A stretch of 64,000 bases of DNA from Xestospongia muta (lineage: Eukaryota > Porifera > Demospongiae > Haplosclerida > Petrosiidae). A program made the translations under genes and the position numbers. Under the pieces are notes generated by a model that worked only from the letters and a program-made list of their open reading frames with translations, did no database searches and had not been told where the DNA came from. Within the stretch, counting starts at the first letter, position 1; the number at the start of each line of letters is the position of its first letter. The stretch is from positions 26,103,745 to 26,167,744 of the forward strand of contig OY848917.1 of NCBI GenBank assembly GCA_963693285.1, written 5' to 3'. Below are positions 1 through 11,758 of this stretch, piece by piece.

Positions 1-671
1 AAGTAGACCACATTTATAAGTAAATATAGCATAAGAACTTGATCCTTGAGTTGCAAGCACAACTTGAAATGTGTTTGTCTATAATAAAAAAATACGAACA
101 AATATTTTAAAATATAGAAGAATTTACTTCAACACAACTGATATTTCCAAATGGACAGACATTCACCCACTTTGCTACAAAAATCCAATCTAATTTCAAG
201 TCCACATTTTGATTGATTTTCAAGAATCCTTCCACTTCATTGAAAATGTTTGATGTACTTGTTGAAGTGAAAATGGCGTACTCAACTAATCCTTCATTTG
301 TTAATATGATATCATCCCAAAATGGAGCTATCACTACTACAAATGGAAGTGGGAATGATGTTGGTGAAGAGCTTGTGAATGGTGCTCCAAAACTAAGTAG
401 ACCATTAGAGCTTATCTAAATCAAAGTAAAGACTAATATCATAACCATAAAACGTAGTGACTAAGTCTTACATAGAGATTGTTGTAAGTGCATCTTCCAA
501 TATCAAGCGTAGAAGGAAGTCTAACTGCTCTAGTACCATCATTAACATATCTAAATAAGTTAGCTTGTGAACATATGTCTAGAAATCTTAAGTAATTGAA
601 ATCCACTCCAGATTCAGTAACAGATCCTGGTTTTGACTTTATAACTTCAGATCCAGACCCAGGAATAAAGC
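1..671 (-). CDS. NIDO domain exons of a left-truncated NIDO/SMB gene (copy 1)
   Basis: Three minus-strand exons encode one NIDO (nidogen-like extracellular) domain. Exon A is 472-671, exon B is 128-415 (288 bp) and exon C is 1-78, cut by the window edge; introns are 49 and 56 nt with GT-AG ends. Exon B carries the NIDO core motif IAPFWDDI and the WVNVCPFGN-type segment. The exon lengths (200 and 288 bp) match the first NIDO domain of the genes at 19978-20798 and 37931-38758, so this is the most upstream NIDO domain of a further tandem copy whose rest lies left of the window. The product is expected to be secreted. The signal-peptide exon upstream (higher coordinates) was not found. One difference from its paralogues is WIFVAKW in place of WVFVAKW. 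Confidence 0.8.
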
Positions 672-3600
672 CTGTTGAAACTAATAAATATTCATCAAAG
701 ATGCAATAGCTGTGCCTATATAAGGATGGCCAGATAGTCTTTTGAAAGGTATTAGTAAAAATACTCATAATACATCCAAATATTCTAATTGTCTGTAGAT
801 TTTCTTCAGTGATAATATTTTTCTTATGACTACTTAGCTTTAGCTTAAGACAGGTAACAGAGAAATTTGCTAAAGTTTTGGTTTGTTTATTTTTACTTTC
901 CCCTGCATTTAAGCTCATAATAACTTGATAAATATGCACCAAATATACAGAAATAACCTGCTCATTACTAGTTATGGCTTTTTGTAGGTCATATTTTTAC
1001 AGCTTCAGAATAAATTCTAATGATTTTAGCTTTTTATGATTAACAGAAAAGGATGTGAACATTATTTAATTATGGATTAAAAAGCATGTGATATATTGAA
1101 TAATACAGATGTTAAATGATACTTAATCAGTTCTTAATTGAAATATCATTACATTATTATCATTATTATCATTGTGCTATGTGATAATATTTTGTTGTAG
1201 TTAATGAAAGCATTGTTAGATGAATTGTCCATCATGTTGTTATAGCCTCTTATGATTATAATTTAATGCTAAGTAGCTATTACATAAACAACAATAGAAT
1301 CTTATGATGTCTCAGATTTCAAGACATCCATTTGCCTGAAAATTGTCCAAAGGAAACCATAAAAGACCATGTTCAATGAAGAATCATGTGCTATTGGGTT
1401 TAGACAGCCAGTAAATAAAATCATTCCAGTTGCCTTCTGGTTAGCTAACAAACAAAATATTAGTTGCAATATGTTAAACAGCAGTAACAAAGGTTAAAGT
1501 ATATTTATGGACAAGATATCTTGCTGACTCAAATTCTAGCTTACTGATTTCATACTGAAACACTGAGTAGAGCTTCAAAGAGAGTTTAATTTACAGCAAT
1601 GTGTTAAAGAATACATATTAATTTGAATTCTGTTATGTACAAGTTCCTTTAAATTGTGCATTGTAGATATTGGAAATGAATATTATTACAAGTGTAATCC
1701 CTAAGCAGTTAAGAAGTATCTATACTTAAGATAATGTATATGTGTTTGTGTGCAAAGACAATATGATAAGTTAAACATTTCAAAAAATTATTTATGTACA
1801 AAATACATCTACACATCCAACATGGAATCTTTGGAAAATGTTTTGTTTTAAAGTTATAGATATTCAATTTTTTATTACCTATAGTTTACAACTTTGTATC
1901 TATGCAATCAAGTAGATCTTGTTATCATGGATTTGTATGTGTTTGTCTTAAAAAGTTCTAAACTTATGAATTTTTGTTCTTATAAAATATTTTAGATTAT
2001 ATCTTTTTTAGTAAGTTCTACTCCAATGGCAGTAATGCCAATAACAAAGTAGTATCACTTGTCTACTTCAGTAGTGAGGGGTTTACAAATCTACACTATA
2101 TTGTTTTCATTTACTTATTAATATCATAATAAATGAAACAAAAAACTTCAGCTTTTCTTTGGAAATTTCTTCTATCTAGATATGTTTACTACACTTTAAG
2201 ATTTTTTTACAATAATTATTATTAAATAGTTTTTACAACAACTAAAACTCTTGTTAAAAGTGTATATAATTAGCACATATAAGTGCACTCTATCATTCAC
2301 TCTACATGCTAGATATAAGTCCCTGTAAAGAGATCCTTATCTATCTATTATACAATACTTAAAAAAGATTGTCTGATAGGCTTACTATACCTTAAGATGT
2401 TTCTATAATAAATATTATTAATTTGAAAATAAAGTAAAATTAATGTTTAAGTTCTTTTAAAGATCCATATCTATCCATTATATATCAATTAGATTATTTG
2501 TCACTATACTATTTTGATAGCTAGAGTTACTATAGTTTTGACAACTTCACTAATAACTTCTATAAAAGGAAGTGGAGTGATGTCTAATAGCAATAAATAT
2601 AGTGATAGTCTTACACTGTTACACATATAAGAATGCAGAGTCTGTTAAAAATCCTTTGTATATAATAAGATGATAAACAGCTCTGATAATTAAGTACAGG
2701 ACTGTCTAGTATCAATCAGCATATTTTAAAAGTAAAGAAACCAGTATAATATTATAATGATGTGCAAGGTACAAAGTATAAACTTATGACTCTAATAAAG
2801 TATTAGATGTATGATAATAAATGCAAAAAGTACATATCACTAAAGCTATTGAAATTAAAGTTGAAATTGATTTTAAAAATTCTATGCTTAAGTTAAATTT
2901 GCTATAGTTTCATAAAGCCCATACAATCAGCTGGTTTGGTGGTTTTAACTTGTATTTTAAAAATTGTCATATTCCTTTTTGCATATATGGTACATATATA
3001 TATATGGTATATATGTTATAATAGACTGGTTATAACTGATTTATAGTTAATTGTCTTGAAAATGCATGATTTCCCAAACACAATATATACTGATTTGATT
3101 ATTTCTTACTATAGACCTTCACACCTTATATACTTCAAGATAAAATTTTTTTAAAAGGTCATGTTATAGTATGTACTACAAGTTCTATTATAACAGATCT
3201 TATCACCTGCAATAACACAATAAGGTTATACAATGACAATCAAAACATACAGGCCTACTTAAAGATACAATTTCCTAAAAAGGACACGCGTGTAGTATAA
3301 AGTCTATTGTAACAGATGTTACATAGCTACAATGACACTGCAAAATTACATAATGACAGTCATAACACATATGCCAAACATACCATAATAATTTGCTCCA
3401 AAAATAACATAGACATATACAGAACATATATCATTTTAACATAAACTTAGTAAATGTCTCTTAATTAATATATTTAGCATTGTGATGTTGATAAAATCAT
3501 AATAGATTTTAATATAAGAATACGAATTGGTCAATCTATTTTTAGAGTTTAAATCAAAAACTCTTGGAAAGCTAATATCACATCTATATAATGAAATCAT

Positions 3601-4197
3601 AACCACAAGGAAATTAACTTGAATTGGTATGTAGAAAATGCACTAAAATGACATATCAATTCAATGACTGGTACAGTAGAGAAGAGTATAACATTGTCCT
3701 GCAATGGCTAAACATAGTTAAAATACTGTTATATCTGAGAATGCTTATTTTCATTTCTGCTGTTGTTTAGTGACATTATTATATAAGAACTTAAGAGAGT
3801 AATTTTGATTCATGTATTGTGGATCACTAAACAAGCAAACAAACTATAAATTTATCTATTACTAGAACTAGAAGCTAATAAATAAGCACACACACATATC
3901 ACAGTTCTTATAATAACTATCACTCACACTACAGTCATGTTTTAAAAGTGATAATTATATTTATTTGTTCAACTGTGTATCAGCTATTAATGTTTGCAGT
4001 ATAATAAATGGTCATACAAGTCATGTATAATGATAGAATAAAACAATATAAAATGTATAAAACTGCATATAATCATACCATGTGGTCCTAAACATCTTCA
4101 TACTGTCTGGCTCACACAGTGTGCTTGCTGAAATTTCTTATTGAACACGCAATGTATTTAGATACTTTTTTATTGTACAATGTTTAGAGAAACTTAC
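672..4197. other. Intergenic spacer, duplicated between cassettes
   Basis: No convincing gene is seen. The stretch is very AT-rich and is recognisably similar to the spacers at 20799-22955, 38759-45565 (less its copia insertion) and 57216-59057, in the same relative order. A copy of the dispersed spacer module (a GACTGGTTATAACTGA start, then a conserved TTACTTACTATRGA tract) lies at about 3005-3250. A leucine-rich minus-strand frame at 1302-1490 resembles a signal peptide but has no ATG and is not conserved in the paralogous spacers. A short segment at about 4081-4127 may be a terminal protease exon (see findings). Confidence 0.6.
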
Positions 4198-6948
4198 TGT
4201 TAATGTGTAAAAGACAATTAGTTGTTGTGTTTCGTAAGCTATTGAGCAAATAACGATAGTCTAGTACATCTTTTAAACAATCTTCTGTTAGTTTTTGTTT
4301 AATCTGAGATGGAGTCAGTAATGGTTGTTCTTGTAAGTATAGTGCTATTGCACCACTAACTATAGGAGCAGCCATTGATGTTCCTGATTGAGTCTTTCTA
4401 CATGCACATCTACTACAGCTATGATCAGCTGCTATCACACTAGAGCCAGGAGCAAAGATATCGACACAAGAACCACCATTTGTGAAGAAAGACACATCAT
4501 CTCCTTGAGCAGAACTAGCAACAGTAATAACTTCTGCTACACTACCAGGACTATAATTACAGGCATCATCGAAATCATTGCCAGCAGCTGCAACAATTGG
4601 GATTCCAGTATTAATGATATCTCTTGACATATTGTTAACTAAAGGAGTATATGGACCACGTAATGACATTGAGATGATAGCTGGACGATGAGGATTAATG
4701 TTTGTGATATTTGTTGCAGCAAAATTTAATCCATCTACAATAACACTCAATGGTGCTGAACCCCAACAATTTAATACACGAACACTGTAACAGTTAGCTT
4801 TTTTGGCAACACCATAAAGTTTTCCACAAGCAAGACTTGCTACGTGAGTTCCATGTCCATGACAATCTCGACCTTTTTGGTCAGTTCCATAATAGTTGTC
4901 AACTGGGTCATATCCAGCATATATGGCTCTATTACCATCAAATTCATAGTGATCATAATTAATACCTATTTATATAGAATTAAATTTAATAGCACACATT
5001 CAAAGTATTCTTCTTTACCTGTATCTAAGATAAAAATGTCAACACCATTTCCATCTCTTCCAGGTTCAAATATACCATCTAATACTGGACTGACTTGGTC
5101 AATACGATCCAGTGCCCATGAAAGTGAAGCTTCAGCAAATGTCTCTTCTTCGACAAACTCCACATTGTCAAATTCTTTTATCTGAATAATAGTAATATTT
5201 TTTATTGTATATATCATATATGAGATTCATTTTCCATGCATTTTGAATTGGAGTAACATAAAGTATAACCTGAGAGCGTAGATAGGTTGTTCTTTCTTTT
5301 ATATATAATGGCAAAGTGATAGATTCATACAGACCTCATAACTATTTTCTGTGTTGATAGGTCTATAATCATTATAAACTTCCTGACACAAAATGTTTTA
5401 GTTGAGATATTAATATTGCTTGACATGCATACTTGATGTAGTGATAGCAATAGAAAGTATGAATCTAAACCATCTAACTTCAGTAATATAAATGATGTCA
5501 CACTCTAACCTATAGCCATCGTGATATCTTTATAAACTTCCTGGTTGGCAGGTTTTTAGAATGTATATACACCTTGACACCATAGTATATAACACACAGT
5601 CATGTACATAAATGCGTATGTATTGTGCATGTGTGTGTGTTATATATATCACAGTTCAATGGTCTATATGTGTGATATAAACACAAACACGTCACACGCA
5701 CACACACACACATAATATATATATTGCCCAAAGGTCATATATAGATTTATGAACCATGATATATCTTATACCAACCTCCCACTATCACTTGATTATATAG
5801 TATTTGCTGTACAGTAAGTCTTTTAAATTCTGTGGTTGGCAGGTTTATAATGCTTATAGACCTATCAATAATGATGAAAATTATATAGCTTCGTCAAGTA
5901 CATATAAATATGCCTCCTTGTTCTTCACTAGAAGAAAAAAATAGCTACTTAAGATGTTAGATATTAAATTTTACAAATATTAACCAACTACGAGATCTAT
6001 ATGTGTTATATAGAACTGACACTCCCATTGTTCAAAATGTATGCCATTGATATACATGCATACATACATATTAGCTTTAGGAGGCCAGACCTTTTGTTTA
6101 CAGAGGAAGGGTCTGGTCTATCACACATAGTACAGTTATCAATAAAAATGCACTAAAGTGCTTAACCTCGATGCGGTGCCCAGTGTAGATCTATACTGCA
6201 TGTACATGTATATTTAAGAATCGACAAGGTATGGTCAAATTATTGATGGATCACGTGAAGCATATTACATAGTGTTGTTTGATGACTCAGTATTTCTCTT
6301 CTATCAAAAGGAAATGAATCAACAAGAAAGGCTAATACAAATTAATAAGTCTTGCCATGTCTGTGAAGCGGTAACTGAGTAAGTGATAGTATTATTCAAT
6401 TGCCAAACAAGATTAAGTGCTAGATATGTGATGAAAGTTTGTCTGAGCCTTACATGACGCTTTAAAATGTATCAATATTTCAAATAAAAATTTATTGTAA
6501 CTTGAAGATGAAACATTCTTTGGAAACATCCCGTAGTATAAATATAAATCAATATATTAAATATTAGTAGCAGTTTTTTCAGTGCTTTGTGACATTTTCT
6601 GAATGCATTACTTCGCTCCAAGTCCATATACAATCTTGAAAACACTTTTCAGAACTTTTCTGATGATTGGTTCGACCAACGGCCTTCTGTCTTGCTGATG
6701 CGTATTCCTCTAGGATCGTCTACAACATATTAAAAATCTCCATATTAAGTTTTTTTATTTTTCGAGAAACGGCACCTTGACTCTGCAGCCTGAAAATTCT
6801 TCTGAGAGTTTCAAGCTTTCTTTTTCCTTGACGATGTTCTTGATACTACTACTGTAAAGTCCACACGTTTTCTTTATTCATTGCTAAATGTTGGTAGCTG
6901 CTAACAATCCTTGGTAACAGGCAGTGCAGACACACTCACACACACACA

Positions 6949-6983
<35 letters not shown>

Positions 6984-8172
6984 ACAAACTACAGTAACCT
7001 CGCTTTGCGCCCACATGCAGCGAGGTTAAAAAGGAATTTTATGATCTCTGCACATATAACTGTGGTTTGTAATAATTACACACTTATGTAAACATAGTGG
7101 ACCACATTAACCATCATGGAGAAAAGAAGATACCAGTTTGTTGAAGAAGCGTTCACTAAGCTTGGATATGACAGCGTTAGGCCAGACCAGGTGAATGCTA
7201 TATAAGCAGTATGGAATGCAGACCCTTCATGTTCAAAGCAGAGAGAAGCTATCTCCGATTGCAATAATATACATAATTTTTCAGTGAGATGTTTCTTGAT
7301 AATAGGATTATCAAAGCATTTTTGAGCAATAGCAATTTTACTTTTTCTGGTAATTATCTTTCCAAGGACATTTCTAGTTGGAGTAAGTATGCAAATCTTA
7401 GTTGTCTGATATTATATGCCAACCTAGAGGTATTAAAAGCATTAACTCATGACAATAGAGATATTATTGTTCATCACACACTAACAAACTAAGAGACCTT
7501 TTGCTGATTGCCTAGTATCATCTTTCTTATGAGGAAAGCTTCTTTTTCAACTTTTAGATGTCTAAGCCTATGATTCTGATTGATGTGGATGTGTTAGTAC
7601 TGGTAATCGTAAAGCTCGTACTGGTACATATGGAATTTTAGTGGAAACATCGTCAACAAGAAACTGATGTAACTCCTGCAATTGAAGGTAGGAGTTGCTG
7701 CACTTTCGACAAAAGTAATGGTTTCTATAGATGATATTTTAAGAAACAGTTTATCTAATTTTCTGGAGATGATATCGCTCCATAAAGGTAGAATACATGT
7801 TAATTCTCCTTAAAAGGCCTCCATTTTCTTCTCTTTTCCTGATACTAGTATCACTCCCACAGCCAAGACAATACTCCATCATCATAGCAGCAAGCAAAAA
7901 AACTACTCAATGGCTAAGAGATTATTTTCATACTGAATATGATAGTGAATTAAGTGTTAAGCTATAACAGATCTAAAAATGATGAACAGGAAAATTGCAG
8001 CTTCCTGAATAACAAGCCCAAGAGAAACAGGGGAAAACTTTGTTACTAATAATTAACACGTAACATTATTTTATTAATTAAACAAACATATTGTGGTTGG
8101 CTAAACAGTGGTTTCCCCAGGAATTCTGGGGAAAGAAACAACTCTATTATGCGTGATAGACCAAGCAATATA

Positions 8173-8264
<92 letters not shown>

Positions 8265-8569
8265 TATACATACATATATATATATATATTAAGGCTAACC
8301 TTATGTGCTTCAACTTCCGAAAGTTTTGCAACAATCACTTTAGCAAATTGACCTTCTATTTTATGGATTTCAGAACTCGAGGACTGACTCTGGATTTGTT
8401 CAGCAATAGCTTCAAATCTCTCATGACTGGTATCAAGTGTCAGTGCGACCATATACTGACCTGTTGTCTCTATTCCAGGAGCAGCACGAATAACTCGACG
8501 AGTCTGCACCGCAGCTACAAAGAGAAGAACTAATATCAGAGCTTGGTTATGGCTTGTATGAAATTGCAT
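4198..8569 (-). CDS. Secreted proteinase K-like S8 protease, copy A
   Basis: Predicted secreted serine endopeptidase of the subtilase (S8) family, proteinase K-like branch, about 400 residues, which is close to the usual length. Exon 1 (8300-8569, 270 bp) starts at the ATG at 8569 and encodes a hydrophobic signal peptide followed by an I9 inhibitor propeptide (TTGQYMVAL, then [15 protein letters not shown]). Exon 2 (5019-5181, 163 bp) ends in the catalytic Asp motif FILDTG, split by a 53-nt intron. Exon 3 (4198-4965, 768 bp) carries the catalytic His (HGHGTHVAS), the oxyanion Asn (AAAGN) and the nucleophile Ser (SGTSMAAP); Ala replaces the Thr seen in copies B-D. Intron 1 is about 3.1 kb and holds a 2.1-kb insertion and a long TA microsatellite. 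Exon 3 ends at a conserved GTAAGT, so a further 3' exon is possible; otherwise the frame stops a few codons later. Neighbours on both sides are NIDO/SMB genes on the same strand. Confidence 0.88.
6068..8165. mobile_element. 2.1-kb insertion in protease A intron 1, possible decayed helicase-type DNA transposon
   Basis: The paralogous intron of copy B runs straight through this point, whereas copy A holds about 2.1 kb of higher-GC sequence. Near-matching inverted segments lie at the two ends: GGTCTATCACACATA at about 6115-6130, and on the other strand GGTCTATCACGCATA at about 8146-8162. The left end also contains a palindrome (CCAGACC, loop, GGTCTGG at 6083-6118), the same design as the termini of the transposon at 50354-53303. 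A plus-strand frame from the ATG at 7116 to 7205 resembles the start of a RecQ helicase (motif [10 protein letters not shown]). The right end carries a perfect 9-bp-stem hairpin (TTTCCCCAG/CTGGGGAAA, about 8112-8134). No target duplication was identified and the coding content is broken. Confidence 0.45.
6931..6982. repeat. CA microsatellite
   Basis: An imperfect (CA)n tract with a few CT interruptions, inside the insertion in protease A intron 1. Confidence 0.9.
8177..8290. repeat. Long TA microsatellite at the exon 1 donor of protease A
   Basis: A (TA)n run of more than 80 nt followed by interrupted TA/CATA units. It ends about 10 nt from the exon 1 splice donor (exon boundary at 8300). 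The Tyr/Ile-repeat reading frames crossing it are repeat artefacts. Confidence 0.95.
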
Positions 8570-8609
8570 GGTTAGTATCACGACACAATGTCTTAGGCTG
8601 GCTAATTAC

Positions 8610-8643
8610 TTGCTTTTATTGTATCATGTTAAACCACACCTCC
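8610..8643 (-). promoter_or_regulatory. Proximal promoter of protease A: TATA-like box and ACCACACC box
   Basis: On the minus strand a TATA-like stretch (ACAATAAAAGCAAG) lies about 45-55 nt upstream of the ATG. A GGAGGTGTGGTT box sits directly upstream of it at 8632-8643. The same two elements in the same order occur before all four protease copies. The box fits both KLF-type (GGTGTGG) and RUNX-type (TGTGGTT) consensus sites; which of these, if either, is used is not known. Confidence 0.5.
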
Positions 8644-9891
8644 AAGTTTGAAAATATGATGTATTTACAGCCATATAAAGTAACGACACATGACGTAGTA
8701 AAATAATATGTTAAAACAATAACAGTAAATCAATAAATACATCTTTTTATCAATCTCTACCCTTCTTTACTAATTACCATATCTATATTGGTGTAGTCAA
8801 CAGTCAGTGAAATCGATAACTTCAATAACAATTATATTATAACTTTGTTTCAATTATATGTAAGATTTTTTACATGTACAGACACATAATACTCTGGCTG
8901 TAACCACAATAGATATGACATCATTATTAGTGATCAAATAGATCTCTATCTAGATCTTGAAGAAATATATAGAAGATAGTATTGTATGTTAGTAAATGCA
9001 TCATTATACTTACATAATAAATATTTAAACTGTTGTTTGTAGCAGTGCTAACAACAATTAGCAATGTTCTTATTGAAGAAAGAGACATAGAAGTTAGGCT
9101 AGAGTAGGTACTAATATAATATTTAAATTAAAACATTTGTATTAACCAATATTGGCTTTAGCCGTCATGTACTATTGTAGGTAAATGTAATGTAATTGCA
9201 GTTTACAATGAAGTCATCTGATATTGCTGGTTTACATAAAGCTCCAAAGACAAAATTTTGGTTCTGTAGACATGTAATAATTGACTCAACTTTTTACTGA
9301 AATTTTTTTCCATTGTATCATACTGGACAATTGTTAAGTTGTGCACAAAATTACCCTAAATTATGACTTTCTTTTATGGTTTTAATTTTGTGTTAATTGG
9401 GTTCAAATACTCTATACCAGACTCCATCAGTGATAGTGACAAGATAAAATTACTATAATCAAATTTTTGAAGAACTTTAAAAGATTATATGTTTGACGAC
9501 TACATTTTATTTAATGTCTAAGTACTAGAATATATGCTCTACTCTTCATACTATCATGCACATGTTGTTTAAACAGAACGTTGTGGTCACAAATAGTTGA
9601 TTAATCCAGATAATCTTGTTGACTATTTACAATATGGATGATATTTACCTGTTTCTATGGCAACTACTGAGTCAGGTTGGTAGGTTGTTTTAAAAAGTAT
9701 ATCATTTCATAATTTCCATTCATGATTTATATTATTTTTTACTTTATACTGACTATTTGTGATCTCATTAACTATAATAATAGGGACACTAGTGATTAAG
9801 TTTCTTTAAATTTAGTCTTTGTTAATGGCAAAACAAGATAGGTTGGTGTTGAAGTAACATTATCATTCCTTCACCAACATACAGATGTTAC

Positions 9892-10701
9892 TATAATGTT
9901 ATCTCTTAAAGATATATTAAGTTTTGAAAATTTAATTTCAAAAAAGTCAGTACACTAAAAAAGCAACCAAAAAGAGACTTATATAGACTAGATAATAATA
10001 TTCATACATTGTAAACAAGTATGATGCAGTACATGACTGGATAAAGAAAACTCCAAATAAGGTAAAACTGCTACAAAAGTTCAATGAAGCATGGTCTTTC
10101 TTCCAGACAGATGGCACCAAGATGGACAGATGTGCGGAGGTGGGCTAGGCGAAGCCTTAGGTGTAGCAGGACTAATGGAGTCATATACATCTAGTCTACG
10201 ATGGTAACGTGGTTCCTTGCTCTTAGGAGCACGACGGTATCTCTGATGACGACCATGAAATCGAGTTCTTTGGTCACTCATAGTGGAATGTTTCGAGCTG
10301 TTAAAGGATGCTCTCTTCAGCTGACTTCCTGAGTGAGAATGACTTGATGTTTAAAAGAGATAGTGTCTCAAATCCCTTAGGGACAACCCGGGTAGGACAC
10401 CACTACGTGGCTTGTCTCTAACACCAATGTGAGTTGAAAACTGCTTAATGAGACAATTAGTAGATAGGACCTCTACTAAGGTTTAGCAACTTTAATTGAA
10501 GTGAACCAATCAAGATGCCAACACAATGGATACTAACTTGAGCAGCACTAGGCCCTACACACTTTTCAAGTAAAATCCAAACTTAGGAGATAATCAATAT
10601 AATGTTATCTCTTAAAGATATATTAAGTTTTGAAAATTTAATTTCAAAAAAGAGTCAGTACACTAAAAAAAGCAACCAAAAAGAGACTTATAGACTAGAT
10701 C
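9892..10701. repeat. Pair of ~100-bp direct repeats flanking a 600-bp higher-GC island
   Basis: The segment at 9892-9993 recurs almost perfectly at 10598-10701, starting TATAATGTTATCTCTTAAAG and ending AGACTAGAT, with only small indels. Between the copies is about 600 bp with clearly higher GC than its surroundings. The repeats are far too long for a transposon target duplication and do not have LTR-like TG/CA ends. A segmental duplication or a recombination-mediated insertion explains them better. Confidence 0.75.
10081..10281 (-). CDS. Unrecognised 66-residue ORF in the GC-richer island
   Basis: An ATG-started minus-strand frame with a basic, Arg-rich first half and a Pro/Ser-rich second half. 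It sits in the island bounded by the 9892/10598 direct repeats and has base composition unlike its neighbours. No known domain is recognisable. It may be the start of a gene, a transposon remnant or chance, since basic low-complexity frames are easily spurious. Confidence 0.25.
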   Translation of the reverse strand: MSDQRTRFHGRHQRYRRAPKSKEPRYHRRLDVYDSISPATPKASPSPPPHICPSWCHLSGRKTMLH

Positions 10702-11758
10702 ATAACCCCTATACAAAACAGAACTCAGTTAATACACACAATTCATTTCCAAGACCTACCTATTGAAATTATTACTTATTGCAAGTGCTTATGCATTGTA
10801 ACAAAATAGTCTTCACTAAGAGACGAACTCAAGAGTTTCTTCCATGAAAAAAAAACATGAAAATGGGCAGGACGAAGACAGGCAACCTTGCATAAGCATA
10901 AATCAATTCATACTGAAGATTTGATCTGTTAGGTGGCTTTGGGTCACTCGTAGGACTTCAAAAAAACAGAGTCTCTTTCCATACACTATATATATTATAT
11001 AAACAATTTTTTGCTTCAAAATAGAAATAACGTAGCAGGAAAAATTATTGTTAAAAAGGGATAGTACATGTAATTACACCCCAGAATTCTCTCTACCACT
11101 TAGATATAAGACTCTGAAAAGCACCTTTTTGACAAATATATATGTATATATATAATATTATACATATATATATATATATATATCACTTAAAGTAGAGTCT
11201 TTGTCACTATTCTGTTTTGATTGCTATAAATACTATGGATTTGACACTTCACTAATGACTTCTATAAAAGGAAATAGGAAGTACTGTCTAAAACAATAAC
11301 AATAGTGACAGACTTTACGCTGTTACTCTCAAAACAATGTAGCACTTATCAAAACTCTTTTGTCTCCAAATATAAAAACACATATAGAGAATATACTAAT
11401 TAGCATTTAAAGCTTAAAAATTCTAATTTTCATTGCAATTGAATTAAAGTTTTCACATAACTGTGGTACTGCTAATATTTTGTATCAAAAACCGCATTTC
11501 TAATAACAAGTTGTCAAATAAACAAAGTAATAATATATAGAAAAAAACTATAACAGCAGTAGTTTTTCTGTTTAAGCAAAAAAATACTATAAAAATAGCA
11601 ACATTAAAATTTGTTTACAAAATATATGAAGGCAATTATTCATATAATTCTAGCTAAAATAAATCAAAAAACTACTAAAATTCACACACATTATTTAACC
11701 AAAAAGTGCAGCCACACGTAATACTAGTTAGTAATGAAAGTAGCAAGGACAGAGCACA

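Larger units (their letters stand above)
8644..11758. other. Spacer between protease A and the NIDO/SMB gene
   Basis: The first approximately 600 nt resemble the upstream region of protease B (25593-26300), including a near-identical transition into the GTAGGTAAATGTAATGT stretch. A higher-GC island flanked by direct repeats occupies 9892-10701 (listed separately). From about 11330 to 11700 the sequence matches 29150-29540, downstream of the other NIDO/SMB gene. An AT-repeat patch lies at 11140-11180. No further gene is supported. Confidence 0.55.

Noticed and set aside
213..419. Plus-strand ORFs of 68-138 residues opposite NIDO exon B (213-419, 17222-17503, 20342-20578, 32581-32997, 35593-35874, 38302-38508)
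   Set aside because: They recur only because the antisense exon is duplicated and constrained. They have no start context, no domain and no splice continuity, and the minus-strand frame explains the conservation.
1302..1490. Signal-peptide-like minus-strand ORF upstream of the NIDO copy 1 exons
   Set aside because: It lacks an ATG, is not preserved in the homologous spacers upstream of copies 2 and 3, and shows no convincing donor in phase with exon A.
7289..7492. 67-residue plus-strand ORF in the protease A intron insertion
   Set aside because: No recognisable domain, not continuous with the RecQ-like start at 7116, and the region is clearly decayed.
8046..8533. Tyr/Ile-repeat proteins on both strands at 8046-8533 and 25051-25483
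   Set aside because: They are translations of TA microsatellites; the real coding part is only exon 1 of the protease, which ends at the splice donor.
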